Positions 20,461-31,860 of a stretch of 64,000 bases of DNA are shown here, one piece after another. Below the pieces are notes generated by a model that saw nothing but the letters and a program-made list of their open reading frames with translations, made no database searches and was not told the origin of the DNA. The DNA comes from Agarophyton chilense (taxonomy: Eukaryota > Rhodophyta > Florideophyceae > Gracilariales > Gracilariaceae). Position 1 is the stretch's first letter; the number at the start of each line of letters is the position of its first letter. The stretch covers positions 62,001-126,000 of the forward strand of contig JARGXX010000113.1 of NCBI GenBank assembly GCA_030374765.1, in the 5' to 3' direction. A program made the position numbers and the translations under genes.

Positions 20461-20758
20461 ATGTCCGGCGAATAACGAAGCGCCACGGCTGCCCCCGATG
20501 CGGGCCTCCCTGCGATATCGGAATTGCAGATGGCCGCGATTATGGAGGCCGGCGACATGCTGCGTGCCATGGCACGTGGCCAACCTGTCACTACCAATGA
20601 CATGGAGGAGGCTCTGTTTCACGTGCGTGCCGTGGCCGTATCTCCGTGGGCTCCTGGATGGAATGGCCTTCGCCGCTAGTGCGCGTGACGTCGGACGCAT
20701 TAAAGTGGAGGGCGTTATTAGCGTGCGTGACATGGCAATCAGCTTCCTACGCGCCTAG
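20461..20758 (+). pseudogene. small unidentified gene, one stop and one frameshift
   Basis: From the ATG the text reads MSGE, then TAA, then in the same frame RSATAAPDAGLPAISELQMA and MEAGDMLRAMARGQPVTTND to WAPGWNGLRR. A one-base frame change near 20680 continues as ASARDVGRIKVEGVISVRDM to a TAG at 20756-20758, followed by ataaataaaagg, a possible poly(A) signal. About 95 residues, largely helical and acidic in the middle. No family is recognised. Lying inside the transposon's left arm, it may be captured host DNA. Confidence 0.4.
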
Positions 20759-20852
20759 GGATGTTATAAATAAAAGGTCTCAGATATGTTTCGTTGTTTT
20801 CTTCCTTTTTCTTTGATTTGGGTTGACCCGCACGAATAAGCGTGTCACATGT

Positions 20853-20880
20853 AGAGTGCAAATTTAGAATAGAAAACATA
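20853..20880 (+). repeat. candidate inner direct repeat of the left arm
   Basis: The sequence ta gagtgcaaatttagaatag aaaaca resembles the outer left end (TA CAGTG...AAATTAGAATAG). It could be the inner DR displaced 2.2 kb from the outer end, or the true left end of a smaller 1.3-kb core element. Confidence 0.5.
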
Positions 20881-20915
20881 ATGCTATTTGTTTTATAGCA
20901 TGCTAAAACGTAACG

Positions 20916-21913
20916 TTAATAGCTCTTCTTCTTTCCACCCCTTTCCAGCACCTGTAAGCAACGCTTCTCCATACTTTTTATCAAATTATACTTCAAAGTT
21001 CGACCCATTTCCTCCCATTCTTCAACAATGGCATTTTTACGGCTTTCTCCATCAAAAAGCTGCCTCGCATTTTCGTATGTTTCGCAAGATAAAACCCCCC
21101 ATACATTCTCAATAAGGTTCAAATGAGGACTGCGTGCAAACCACTCCATAACCTCAATATTTTTAGAACCAAATCACTCTTTCGTATAATTAGAACAGTG
21201 AATAGCGGTATTGTCCTGCTGAAATACCGAACTTACTCTGGAGATCTTTGAACAAAGTGGTAGCAAATAGTTTTGTAAAGTGCTACACTACTTTGTACAA
21301 TCTTGATTCCCAACTAAATGGGCTAGAGTACTGTATCCATCTTCACAAAAATCTCCCCAAACCATTATTTTTGGTCCACCAGCTTGTCGTTTAGACAAGA
21401 CTTTTTCTTCCATACGTAAATCTTGTCAATAGTAGTGGTAGCCGTCTGGACCATCAAAGCAAAATTTTTTCTTGTCAGAAAATATAAATGTAGACCACTG
21501 TGCTAAAGATAATCCATGATCTTTCCGAGCCCAATGTGATCTTTCTTTTACGTGGTTTAGCGTCAATTCTAATGCTTCCTTGATCTTCATATACTTCATG
21601 TGAGAGAACGATGATAATACCTGCTGCACCCGAGGTGAAGTAACAGGTATATTAAGATTATATTTTAGTTGAGAGACAGAATGCTGTTCTTTTGCTGCTT
21701 CGCGTAGGAGGAGACGATTTTCTTTTTTGAATAATTTACGATTATTTTTGGTATTGAAATTCTCTTCATAATTTCTTAGTTTCGAAGATAGGTTGATACA
21801 ACTTTACGACTTCCATCAGTCTTTTGGGCAATTTCGTTGAAAGGATTGTTCTCTTCAAAAAGAGCTTCAACTGCTCCCTTTTATTCGGGAGTTAGGCACG
21901 ATTTCTTTCCCAT
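20916..21913 (-). pseudogene. Tc1/mariner transposase, broken
   Basis: It starts at an ATG (21913) with MGKKSCLTPE, runs through a helix-turn-helix region (FNEIAQKTDGSRKVVSTYL), then the catalytic domain. FSDKKKFCFDGPDGYHYY carries the first Asp, FQQDNTAIHCSN the second, and SPHLNLIENVWGVL the Glu. It ends at 20916 with SMEKRCLQVLERGG. About 330 codons, as expected for the family, but interrupted by in-frame stops (after LTPE, after YLRN, near 21300 and near 21180). All three catalytic residues are still present. Inactive as it stands. Confidence 0.85.
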
Positions 21914-22025
21914 TGCTGCTGAATGAGAAGTTTGTTATGAAAAGTAAGAAGTTTACTAATCTTTTAAATGTTTCTGACTTCTTTAGTCATATAACTTTTG
22001 ACTACAACGTTCATTAAAATGTTCT

Positions 22026-22047
22026 GTTCTATTCTAATTTCGTTGTT
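22026..22047 (-). repeat. inner direct repeat of the right IR/DR arm
   Basis: The minus strand reads GAAATTAGAATAGAAC here, the same core as the outer terminus about 175-190 bp away. Paired outer and inner transposase sites are typical of IR/DR Tc1 elements such as the Sleeping Beauty group. Confidence 0.55.
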
Positions 22048-22190
22048 TTGGTAACAGTTTTGTATTAATTTCTGTAAATAACAGGTCATTTGTTTTCATT
22101 TTGTGACCGCTTATTTAGGCCATAGTACTGAACATTATAGTATTGTTTGACTGGCCAAAGTCATAAAGAGACCGAGAAAAAAGAAATAAA

Positions 22191-22221
22191 CGGGGGTGTG
22201 CAATTCTAATTTCGGCCACTG
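22191..22221 (-). repeat. Tc1/mariner right terminal inverted repeat
   Basis: Read from the end on the minus strand it begins CAGTGGCCGAAATTAGAAT and continues TGCACACCCCC. It is followed by TA and then element 2 LTR sequence. Confidence 0.75.
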
Positions 22222-22223
22222 TA

Positions 22224-22567
22224 CTGTGCACAAAGGTGAGAGCCACGAAATAATTTCTATAGATAAACCTCTGTTAGCCGATTAGCCCGTTTACAGTATA
22301 GAGTACTTGGCTATAATAGGCTTCCCTCTACGAAGGGTAGACTTGCCTTCCACGTGGCTATCCACTACATGCGCCGTTTCCAATCCTGCATTTCCCTACG
22401 CAGGGACGATCCGGATGCGCCCTGGGAAGCCATCCCACAACCGTAACTTACAACCTCCACGGGACGCCACTCATAACTAAATCCATGTCGTCAAAGTCTT
22501 CTATGAGTATTATCGTACTTGACGAAAAAAAGGATGCATCGGCTCTCCGAATGTTTAGAATACTACA
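22224..22567 (-). repeat. element 2 LTR, truncated copy (3' in element orientation)
   Basis: Starting at ctgtgcacaaaggtgag it matches the right LTR from 32171 to its end (TAGAATACTACA). The other 310 bp expected to the left are missing; the Tc1/mariner element starts there and the DNA beyond it is unrelated. Confidence 0.8.
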
Positions 22568-22582
22568 TACTCCCCCCGTTGC
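22568..22582 (-). promoter_or_regulatory. element 2 polypurine tract
   Basis: Immediately upstream of the 3' LTR on the minus strand: CAACGGGGGGAGTA directly before TGTAGTATTC. This is the expected plus-strand priming site, comparable with those of elements 3 and 4. Confidence 0.6.
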
Positions 22583-22740
22583 GCGCAAAGTTCGGGCGAT
22601 GTAAGACGTATTTCTATACTCCGCCAGCATGATGCATCGGTCTTTCTAAATTTTCTCGGTTCCACGAGCATATTCCAACTTCAAGTTCTACACGCCCTTA
22701 GAGGATTCACAACAGTCAGTCTGTTTCCAACCATCCAGAG

Positions 22741-24445
22741 GTGAACTCTACTATTCCGTATGACTCCAAAAACGGGGATGCGCCATCAGAAGTTGCTCAT
22801 GCCAGCAGTGGCTTCAAATCGAAGTCCAATGTTTCTTCTGTGTTCCAATTGGGACCGGCTCCGCGCTTCGGATTTAATTCTCTGCCGTTGCAACCTCCGT
22901 CCTCTTGTGCAATGCATAGCACGGCTTACTTTTGTTCGGCTGGTACCATGCGATCTCCATCTGGTTTGGCTCGACGCAGTTGTCCGCATACAGCGGGCTT
23001 GGTGAGACAAGATCCTCTCGACGATGCCGATCTTTTCGATCAAGCTCCCTCGTTCGACCCAGTTGCTCTTCGGGATGACTCGTTGATCAGAAAGTACATC
23101 TTTAGCGGTTGCCTTCCCGATTGTCTGCCGCATGGAATTCATAGTCACGATTGGCGGACTAACTGTGCCTTGCTGGGCTACACGGTTTTGCGAGGTACCA
23201 ATGACAGTAAGGACGAACGCTGAACTCGGTTCACTAAGCTGATTTACAAGCGTCGGCAACGCTTTATCAGCACGGTAGTTCTCACAGGAGAGATGAACCT
23301 GGATACTCGGATGGCTCGTACCAACGGCGAAGGATAATCGTAAGTCGAGGCATTATTTGAAGTCGATGCCGACGAGTGGAGCGGCGAACGTTTTGTGTGG
23401 GACGGGGCACTTTGTTTTCGTCGGCCATTGATGTGTGCGGTTATGCGTTTCCTCCACAAGCGGGATATTTCCCCTATTGGAATTATTCCCGTTGAGAACA
23501 AAGCACGAGATCTCGCTTGGGGTACTTGGTCTCGTACCGAATGATCGCAATCGATCGAATTAGGCGGTATGCACGCGTTGGACGTTATGTAGCGAATCAC
23601 GAACATTGAGCGGCGATCGAGAGTCCTCGTGAATTTCCTGTGAAGCTCTCTTCGGCCATGACCTATCTTGGATCTGTCCTGATCGAATACCTGTTCTCGG
23701 GGTACTGGATGGTATTATTCGCCGAGTCTCTTGCCAAATGGCGGTCTATATTCTCTGGGGTGCATACGACACCTTTCGTGTGTGGTACATGTCGCCAACT
23801 GTGCGAAGATATGCGAGACAGCTCGACCTCTCCCTGGTGTTGGGGTCACGTGCCAATTACGAAGAGTTCCTACCATTGGTGGACTTGATCGGCAGTATTG
23901 ACTGGGATGGAGTTCCATTGGAGCAACCAGAAAAAGGCACACGGGTGCGAAGAAGAGACCACTCGCCAGGTCGTACAGCCAATTATGGCCACTTTTTATG
24001 GTACAAACCCTGTACTCGCTAGCAAATTACGTCTGATAAGGCTGGCGACCTTCGTGCAAATCCCTCGGAATTCCATTTAAATCAACGTACGGGTTATGTC
24101 TATGAATTGGCACATTCCGAATTTGCGGATCATGAATAAGAAGAAGCACACGGTGTGGATGCGGATCTCGATTTCGAGGATGGGCCGGAGCTGCCCATTA
24201 ATGCGCCTGCGTTGGTTACTTCGCTTTTCATGGATTCTCAGCTTGTAGTGGCCTCAAGCTCTCAACCTGCGCACTATCATGGGTCCTTTCAGCAACCGAA
24301 TGATGCGGAGGATTCTTTCTTAGCTCCCTTGAGGCAATTTCTCTTGGATGCGGGCTATCCGAAAGCCCAGCTGCAGGGGAATCCTGATGAGCTTCGAGCC
24401 ATGCTTTATAGGCATACCAGCAGGTACCCTTCTTGGTCGGCCTGA
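22741..24445 (+). pseudogene. element 2 antisense ORF, homologous to the element 4 antisense gene
   Basis: On the strand opposite to gag-pol three pieces align with the 618-codon ORF of element 4. Near 23045-23200 there is FDPVALRDDSLIRKYIFSG against FHPTAVRDDELMGSYVEDG, then HDWR against PDWR. At 23738-24022 there is FRVWYMSPTVRRYARQLDL against FRIWYIPPMLRTIMRQIDL, then the LGS..N, DWDGVPLEQP and DHSPGR phrases. At 24155-24445 the C-terminal acidic and helical part aligns. Stops and frame changes break it. Protein function is unknown. Confidence 0.75.
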
Positions 24446-24512
24446 TAGTTTCTATATCTCATCAACATCCTTGAGATGACCTCGTAAAACTCTTAGTTCT
24501 GCCCCCGTGACT

Positions 24513-26909
24513 TCACTTTTCGTAAAACAAATGCGTCTTCTCGCTTCCTCGTGTGTTCTGAGCTTTAGTTTCTTCCTTCAAGGTCCTCACTTCTATTGAA
24601 GTGGAACTGAGATACCAGTGATTGCGCAATAGCGCGTCCAAGAAACCAATTACTGCGGTATCAATCTCTACGGGCTGTGACTGTCGAATGCGGCGATGAG
24701 AACGCATGATTTGCGAATGCACAATATGCGTAATAGGCTTCCAAGTATCCGCATCCGGAGGAAAACTGTACAAACGGACGCGATACAGTGCTTTGTGTGA
24801 TAACTCGTCTATGCCATGATCTATAATGCGATCCATGACGTAATCCTGGGCATTTTCTAAAGTATTAGCGGATGGCGCGAGAATCCGGTCCACTGGTTTG
24901 TATCGCTTGGTACTACGCCATGAGGGTTCCATTCTGCATGTCACAACATTATTGATTCTTTGAAGCTCCCAAAAGAGTGCTTGGGAACTCCCTGCTTTTT
25001 CAGGATTACTCGGAGTAGTCTGCTCGGGGAGCTCAAAGTGCTCTTCTGCCCCTGTAGTGCCGCTTCTGGCTTCTGATTCCATACTCGTTAGGTCTACGGT
25101 TAAACGTTTTTCTTCACTTTTCGTGATCCCTCAGCCTCTCTCAGGGTTCTGAGCCACACTTGCCTTCTTTACCGAAGGTTCGGGCGGAGGTGTATCAACC
25201 ACTACTTGGGGTATATCTTCCTCTTCGCCTTCTTCGCCACAGTCGGCTGATAAGCACGATCGTTCAGTGAGTGGTATCCGGCTTGTCGCTTCGCCCCGAA
25301 CGGATAACGGCGCGTTTGCAGTCGCTTCAGGACCGGATATGATCGGGCCAAAATTAAAAATATCCGTCTTGCCCTCAGGTACTGTAGGGCAATGGCTTGG
25401 GCCACTGGGAGTGTCCCGTGTTTTCGGAGTAATGCCGTCATAGGCCACAGTTCCTGCGCTCGGCGGGAGATCATGGACCTTGCCAGCGTCGTGGACCACT
25501 TGCAACAGGCCATACTTTGAGTCCACGGGGAGCTCCAGATTTCGATGTACTGCAGCGCTTCATATCCCAACTTCCTGGACTTCCGTGTCCGGTTCTGGTG
25601 CAATCTCAACGCAATTGCGCGAAAACAGGTTGGACCACTTCTCATGTCTTCAGAAAAACAGTGTCGTCTGTGACTTTCATTACCCTGAAGGGTCTAGATG
25701 CTACCGGCACCAAATTGTGACGCGGTCCATGCTGCTTTCCGGATCGTTCCACGCGAACAAAAGCGTATCCTTCTATCTGGAGATCTTACAATTGTCTTCG
25801 CCGACGGCCGTCCGAGTTGCGTTGGTAACGAGCTTGCTTTTCCGCCAACTCCCGATCCGCTTGCTCTGTTCTTGCCTTCAGGTCGTCTCTTCATTTCAGA
25901 TGGTTCTTCGCCGGTATCGGCTTCTCTTCGTGAAATTCGTTCAACGTAATAGTTATGAAAGGAGGGCTACGTGGTATCAGAAGATCGAATAGATTTGCCT
26001 TTTTAGACGTATGCACCTGCGTATTGTACGCATAACAAAGTGTGTCTGTGTACATGTTTCATTCCTTCGGGTGATCTGCGATGTAGTGCCGAAGAGCAGC
26101 TAGTAGCCTGCGGTTGTAGCGTTTTACTTGCCCATTACACTCAGGGTGGTAAATTGTGGTAAACGCGATATTTATGCCCATTATTCTTCCTACATTCTGA
26201 AAGAACTTCGCAACGAACTGCTTTCCATTATCTGATAACAAAATCTTCGGTGGTTTGTATACACACACCCAGGTTTTAATGAAGGCTTGAGATATTTCAG
26301 AGGCGGTTATCTTCTTCAGCGGTACTGTCCGTACGAGTTTCGAGAATTGATCCGTAAATACCACTAGATGGCGATATCCTCTTTCGGACCGAATTAGCTG
26401 TCCAGTTATATCGATACTAACAAACTATAAAGGCGCCTTTCCCGGAAAAGGTCCATCTTCTTCCTTTTCTTATAGAGTTGAACGCGATTCATCGCACACG
26501 TTCGACATGTCCTAACCATCGCATGGCAGTTAATTGCCATTTTTAGCCAATAAAAGTCCCTCCTAAGAGTGATGAACAATTTTGTTCCGCCGGACTGTCC
26601 AGATAGTTTCGCATAGTGAACTAAATAGAGTACGCGATTCTTCAAAGCGTGCGGAACCACGATTCAATCATGCTTCTCGAACTGTCTGAGTAACATACTT
26701 CGTAAGTCGAGCGAATAGGGTAGACCCTCCTCCCCTTTAAGAGGAGAGCGCATCGCTGCAGCGAAATTATCTGTCAGTTGTTCAATAAGAAGCTCATTGA
26801 TCGAGATACGATCGAGTTGATCAGGAGGGTCCCTTCTGTGGATGGTCATTAAAGGGTTTAATTTGGGAGTGAAATGCTTCCTCTTCTTTATATGCAAGTT
26901 TCTCGTCAT
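24513..26909 (-). pseudogene. element 2 integrase and chromodomain, multiply broken
   Basis: The integrase zinc domain is at 26660-26406 (KLSGQSGGTKLFITLRRDF, then CRTCAMNR). The core is at 26364-26059 (VFTDQFSKL, LSDNGKQF and NGQVKRYN, where the last should be the Glu region). Decayed linker sequence follows, then a chromodomain at 25082-24513 (DYVMDRIIDHGIDELSHKAL ... RVRLYSFPPDADTWKP). The chromodomain frame is the best preserved segment. Confidence 0.75.
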
Positions 26910-27215
26910 CTTTCTTTATCCCCATCGAGAAACAAGGTATATCGTCATCGATTTCTTCGTGGGTTTGTTCCAATGTGTTCAATCTCGATAAAGCGTCTGC
27001 TTGGATGTTAGTTGATCTTTTCTTGTACTAGCGTCAAAATCGAAATCTGATAGCCGCAATCGTCAACGTTTGAATCTCTTAAAGTCGTCCGTTATTGATA
27101 AAAACCATCACAAGTATGATTGACCCGTATGGACGGCAAACGTTTCTCCCTTAAAATAGGGTGGTGAAGTAGCCAAGGCCCAAAATACTGCAAGGCATTC
27201 CTTTTCTGAAAGGGA

Positions 27216-29171
27216 TTAGTTCTTCTGTGCAACGTTCAGCAGTATTGACCAGTAACCGGTTGGTTTTCTTTGACCGTTTAAATGGATCTGAAACAGAGCA
27301 TACTCTAAATGATACTCACTGGAATCTGTATACAAGGGGTAGAGGAAATTGGGTTGGGCTAATGCCCAGATTGGCGCTGTACCAATACTCGTTTTCAGAT
27401 TCTCGAAGGCTTCGTGTTCGGCAGTTTCGAATTCTTTGAGCCGATCAGATTGTATTTTACGCAACAATGAGTTCAGTGGAGCATCAACGTGCGAGTAGCG
27501 AGAAAATAAGTGTCGAAAGACGTTACATAATCTAATAAATGATTGCAATTGGATCCTTGTAGACGGCAGTTGCGCTTCGTATACCGTCGCCGTTTGAGCT
27601 TCATAGATTGAAAGCTGACCGGGCTTAATTATGTGTACGAAGTTCTTCACCATACTAACGAACCATTCACACTTCTTAAACTTCAAGGTTACACCGGCTC
27701 TCTGCAGGTCTTTGAGGATCTCCTCCACATGTTAAAAATGCCTTTTTATATCCTGTGAGAAGATTTTGACGTCACCCAAGTTTGCTAAACATGTCTTCGA
27801 TTTATACTTCGAGAAAATTTTATCCATTGCGCGCTGGAAAGTCGGGGGGCATTGTTTGGTTCAAATGGAATCCGTTTGAAACGGTACAACGCAGCGTGGC
27901 ATACGAGTGTGGTCTTTTACTGGTCTTGTTCGACTACAACAAACTGCCAATAACCAGTGTTGGCGTCAAGCGTGGTGAACAAGTTTGCCTCGCTTAGGCT
28001 GTCTATGCACTCGTCCATGCGAGGAAGCGGATATGTATCTAGTATTGTTACTTCATTCAATTTTCTACAGTGGATAGAAAACCTTAAAGACCCGTTTGGT
28101 TTCGATACCAACACCACTGGGGCGGCCCAGGCAGATTAAGCTGCTTCGATAAATCATGATTCCAACATCTGGGCTACATTTTCTTTCTCGATCTGACCAG
28201 TTCTTGGGCATGCTCTGTATGGTGGCTGGGAAACGGGACGAGATCGGGGGATAAAACCGACATGATGTTTTGTGGCGGAGATCTCTCCTATTTTTCCACT
28301 CCACAAAGAGGCATTCTTTTTCAACAATGGCTTGATTCTTTCCCGGTATTTCGCGGGAGCATGAGAAAAAGTGAGCTCTTCTACCAGTAGATCTGGGGTT
28401 TCTGCTCTTCTGTGGTTTGCGACTGTTCTCTAGGACCTTCCAGAACATTGTCTGATTCTTTTGAAACTTCCATGAGCTTTAGAACTTCTGCTGTAGAAAG
28501 ATGAGTCGGAACCACCATTGTGGGGTGCGGCAGAACAGCTGCAACAATTTGATTTTTCGTGAAACGCTTATCGTCATCGGTAAAGTTACTGAGAAGTATC
28601 CAGAAAGAGTCAGACGGTTCACCTTAGGCGATTCCATGCGCTGCAAGTAATCGTCAATGCTCATACATAGCGGTAATGGGCTGTGTTACAACGAGAACGT
28701 GTCGTTCTTTCATGATTTAGACCCTGGTTTGGTATTGAGCCTTTAATACTTGAGGCTTCGACACGCCAACCTTCGGTGATGTACAACAACGAGCCAACTC
28801 GTATTCAATTGAGGGCACAAGTGGAGTTGCTGTAGTGGTTCTCCATAGTAGTCTTCGAAGTATGGGTACCGTTTAGCCATCGTTCTGCGTGATTAGTCGT
28901 CTCCGAGTGCGGATGGCATCAATGAACTTGTCGCAATTGTCACATCCTAGAACAACTGGTGCAGACAGCAACTTGTAGACAATAATCTCACCATGAATGG
29001 AATATGTCCGAGTCGAACGAGCAGCCCCAATGTTTTAAGTGTTCGCATTGCAATCCTATTAGCATCTCGGGTATCCGGCAGCAACCCATAGCGAATACGT
29101 TCCATCTCTGCTGCTGATAGTTTGGAAATCCGAATCAAGTTCGGTCCTGCCCTTGTGTCCTGAACGGTCAA
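27216..29171 (-). pseudogene. element 2 protease, RT and RNase H, multiply broken
   Basis: The protease piece at 29171 has VQDTRAGPNLI, where intact relatives have LDTGAAPNLI. RT appears at 28117-27917 (VLVSKPNGSLRFSIHCRKLN and LFTTLDANTGYWQF) and 27728-27216 (LKFKKCEWF, then a tether domain and RNase H with YTDSSEYHLEYAL). The YxDD region falls in a frame-disrupted gap near 27740-27900. Confidence 0.75.
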
Positions 29172-29536
29172 GCGGCGGGTTCATAAATTATTATTCGAGG
29201 CAATGTTGGCTTAAACGTTGTAGATCCTCTTCTGCATTATCATAATGAATTTCTTATGTTTCGACGGAAAAACGTAGCATCTCCATGGGAGTTTAAGTTC
29301 ACATTCAAACTGTAATCGCTTTCCAACGGACGGATTCAAGCAGTTAGAAGGAATGTTATCAGTTTTCACCAAGATCTTGGAACTGCCAGCGTGGGAACGG
29401 GCAAGCGAGTTCTTCCTGGTTGGGACTACAGTGTGGCCTAGGACCGAAGTCCTTGGGGTTCCCTCACTTATTTTTCCTACTGCTTCGTTTCATTCGCTCT
29501 AGGGGCGTTCCTCCCAAGTGGCGGGTCTGACTGCGA

Positions 29537-31658
29537 TTATTCAGGGTTCTGAACCAATGGGGCTCCAGATTGACGTCTGGAGTTGTAGCTAAGCCATGTG
29601 TTTACTCTCCAGTAATAACAGACCGGCCCTCCGTTTCTTTTCTCCTCCGAGGGGGCTTCATAATTCGTGAAAACGCGAATTAAATCCTTAACAGGAAGGG
29701 GACATTCTACCAACAGATGATGATGACCGTAACACAGGTAGCATACTAACGCTTCTCGGCGTGTTGCTTTCTTCGGCTGGGGTCGGTATGCAACACGAAT
29801 GTCCATTCATCCAGGTTGTTCCTTCTTAAACCCTCCCTCTGGGGGAACCCTATATGCACGATATACTGGGCGTCTGTCCTCCATAGCGTTTACGGCTTCT
29901 TCATCCTGTGACTCCGAATGAGGTAACTCGTTTGTGGGCACTGATGACTGGTTATAATCTAACAAGTATACAGAATTGTGCTGCGATCGGTCATCATACC
30001 TACTTAACGAGCACTCTTTGGAGTCCACAGTAGATTCCAGATGTATCAAATTGTGAGCGGCCTTCGCGGTTCAATTGCGTGGCTCCTCTACCTTGCATGG
30101 AACTATTTTGGTGGTGTGAGGAGCAACTCCGTGGGCTCTGACCGCATCGCCTACAGCTTTTTCAAAACGAACAGGCTCCAGAAAAGAGGCTCTAGCATTC
30201 TTTCCTCGAAGTCGAGCCACTAGAGACTTGATATATGGATCTAGCCCATCGCTGAACAACGTAACCTTGTCTTCGGTTGAGTGCACGTTTCAATTGCGAG
30301 TGGCAGTTTTGTAAAGCCTCGAGCTGTATTCTGCTTTTCCTTCACCAGGTGTCTGGGTGACATCACGAAGATTCAGGATAGCCTGTCGGATTGCTTCGGA
30401 CGTCGCATGGCATCGCATTAAGTACTCTACTGCTTCCGGCCAGGAGGTTACACCTCCGTCGGAGGCTGTTAGGGATCCGCCAACGGAACTATATTGCTTC
30501 GACGCAAAACCTACTAATAAATAAGGCAATGAAACCCAAGCTTGAGGTTCCCTCATTGAACTGGTATTCGCCTCGGCAGCGAAACGAGGAAAGAACTCGA
30601 CGACTAGAATGCGGTTTTTGCCATCAAAGACTTGATCATTCAGTCCAAGGCCAGTATTTAACCACTTCATATGGTCCTTTACCTTAGCTTTTTTGCGACC
30701 AGATCGGTTCTTTCCTCTCTTTTGTAGGCGGTAACATCTGTAGTCTAGGACCTTCCGTTATAACGGATTTGTACAAGAAAGTGGCTTGAGCCGCTGGTAC
30801 TTAGAGCCTTTCTTCTTTAATAACCAAAAAGACTCGTTCCTCTTCCTTGAGCGGGAACTGCAATGTTCATCATCACTAGAGTCGTCATCGGACGTACCTG
30901 GCAAATCCAAATCGTCAGAACTGGAGTCCTTATCCTCCGGATCTGATGAATCATCGCTGGTTTTCGGTTTGTACTTTCTCTTCTTGCGTTTACTCCATTT
31001 CTTTTTCGATTTCTTCGAACGATCTTCCCTCAAGCGGTTTCTTTGTCTTCAATGACGACTGGGATAGAAGCAGTCTGTGCATTCACCACCGCCTCCAGGC
31101 GTTCCCGACGAGGGTTAACTTGAGTGAAGACTTTCTCCAGGTCAACGGTCAGGCCTGCTAAAGCCTCCGGACTATTTCAGGGCCTTTCCATTAACTGGTT
31201 TAAGTCCTCTATCAAAAATTTCAACATCACGGACATTTGCTCCTTCTCTCCTGGACGTGCGAGAAAAACTTGCTCCTTACGAAGGTTCTCGACGTTTTCG
31301 GTACTTACCTTCGTTGGCGATGCTAATCCAATGCTCCGCACATGGTAGGCGTATGACTCAGATCTGAGACGAAACAACTCAGCGCGTAAATTATATTCCT
31401 TAATAGGAGTCGTCATCTGTTGAGCACTAGATTCAACAGATGCCATAGGTGCATCCGTTGGAGGCGTAATTCCAATTCCTTGGTTGTAAAGACATCCGAG
31501 AGGTCTCGTCTATCAGTCCTGGAGCGAAAGCGGGTCATTTCCTGCCGAGCTCCTGCTTGGGTAGATGAGGCGAGCCTCATTCTTGGGTGTGGACCAAACG
31601 GATCCGGGGCACCAGTACTAGACTGGCTTCTAGTTTTCATAATCCCGAACAAATCCAA
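29537..31658 (-). pseudogene. element 2 gag, multiply broken
   Basis: Fragments in order: an N-terminal piece with helical repeats (31658-31177), a Lys-rich then Ser/Asp-rich piece (31033-30758, KKSKKKWSKRKKRKYKPK), a capsid piece (30670-30290, PEAVEYLMRCHATSEAIRQA) closely matching element 4 gag, and a C-terminal piece with the zinc knuckle CYLCYGHHHLLVEC near 29730. Stops and frame changes separate them. Confidence 0.75.
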
Positions 31659-31840
31659 GGTTCGGATCCGAAATAATTATGGTCATCGAAAATACGACAG
31701 CGTAGTCAATTACTGCAATTTCGTAATAGCAGCAACTGATCTAAATTCAGTGACGAGGTTGTGCTCCACTTTTGAGTCGAATATCGGTATCGGTTCCACG
31801 TTCTAGTGTCAAACTTTTTTGGAGTAACCAACCACAGTGT

Positions 31841-31858
31841 TTCTGAGCCGGGCGACCA
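31841..31858 (-). promoter_or_regulatory. element 2 primer-binding site
   Basis: Two bases inside the 5' LTR the minus strand reads TGGTCGCCCGGCTCAG. Element 3 has TGGTCTCCCGACTTAG at the equivalent place. The pair resembles the complement of a tRNA-Tyr 3' end (GGGAGACCA) as I recall it from yeast; the host tRNA is unknown. Confidence 0.5.
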
Positions 31859-31860
31859 CT

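Larger units (their letters stand above)
18657..22221 (-). mobile_element. Tc1/mariner-like element, 3.57 kb, with passenger DNA
   Basis: The ends are inverted repeats starting CAGTG, with GAAATTAGAAT at positions 9-19 and ACACCCCC at about 23-30 on both sides. Both are flanked by TA, the mariner target duplication (18655-18656 and 22222-22223). A transposase pseudogene lies on the minus strand at 20916-21913. A second copy of the end motif (gttctattctaatttc) sits about 190 bp inside the right end, as in IR/DR-type Tc1 elements. On the left the matching inner copy (gcaaatttagaatagaaa, about 20862) lies 2.2 kb from the outer end. The unusual length comes from that left arm, which carries a zinc-finger gene, a tandem repeat and a small broken gene. 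Confidence 0.7.
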
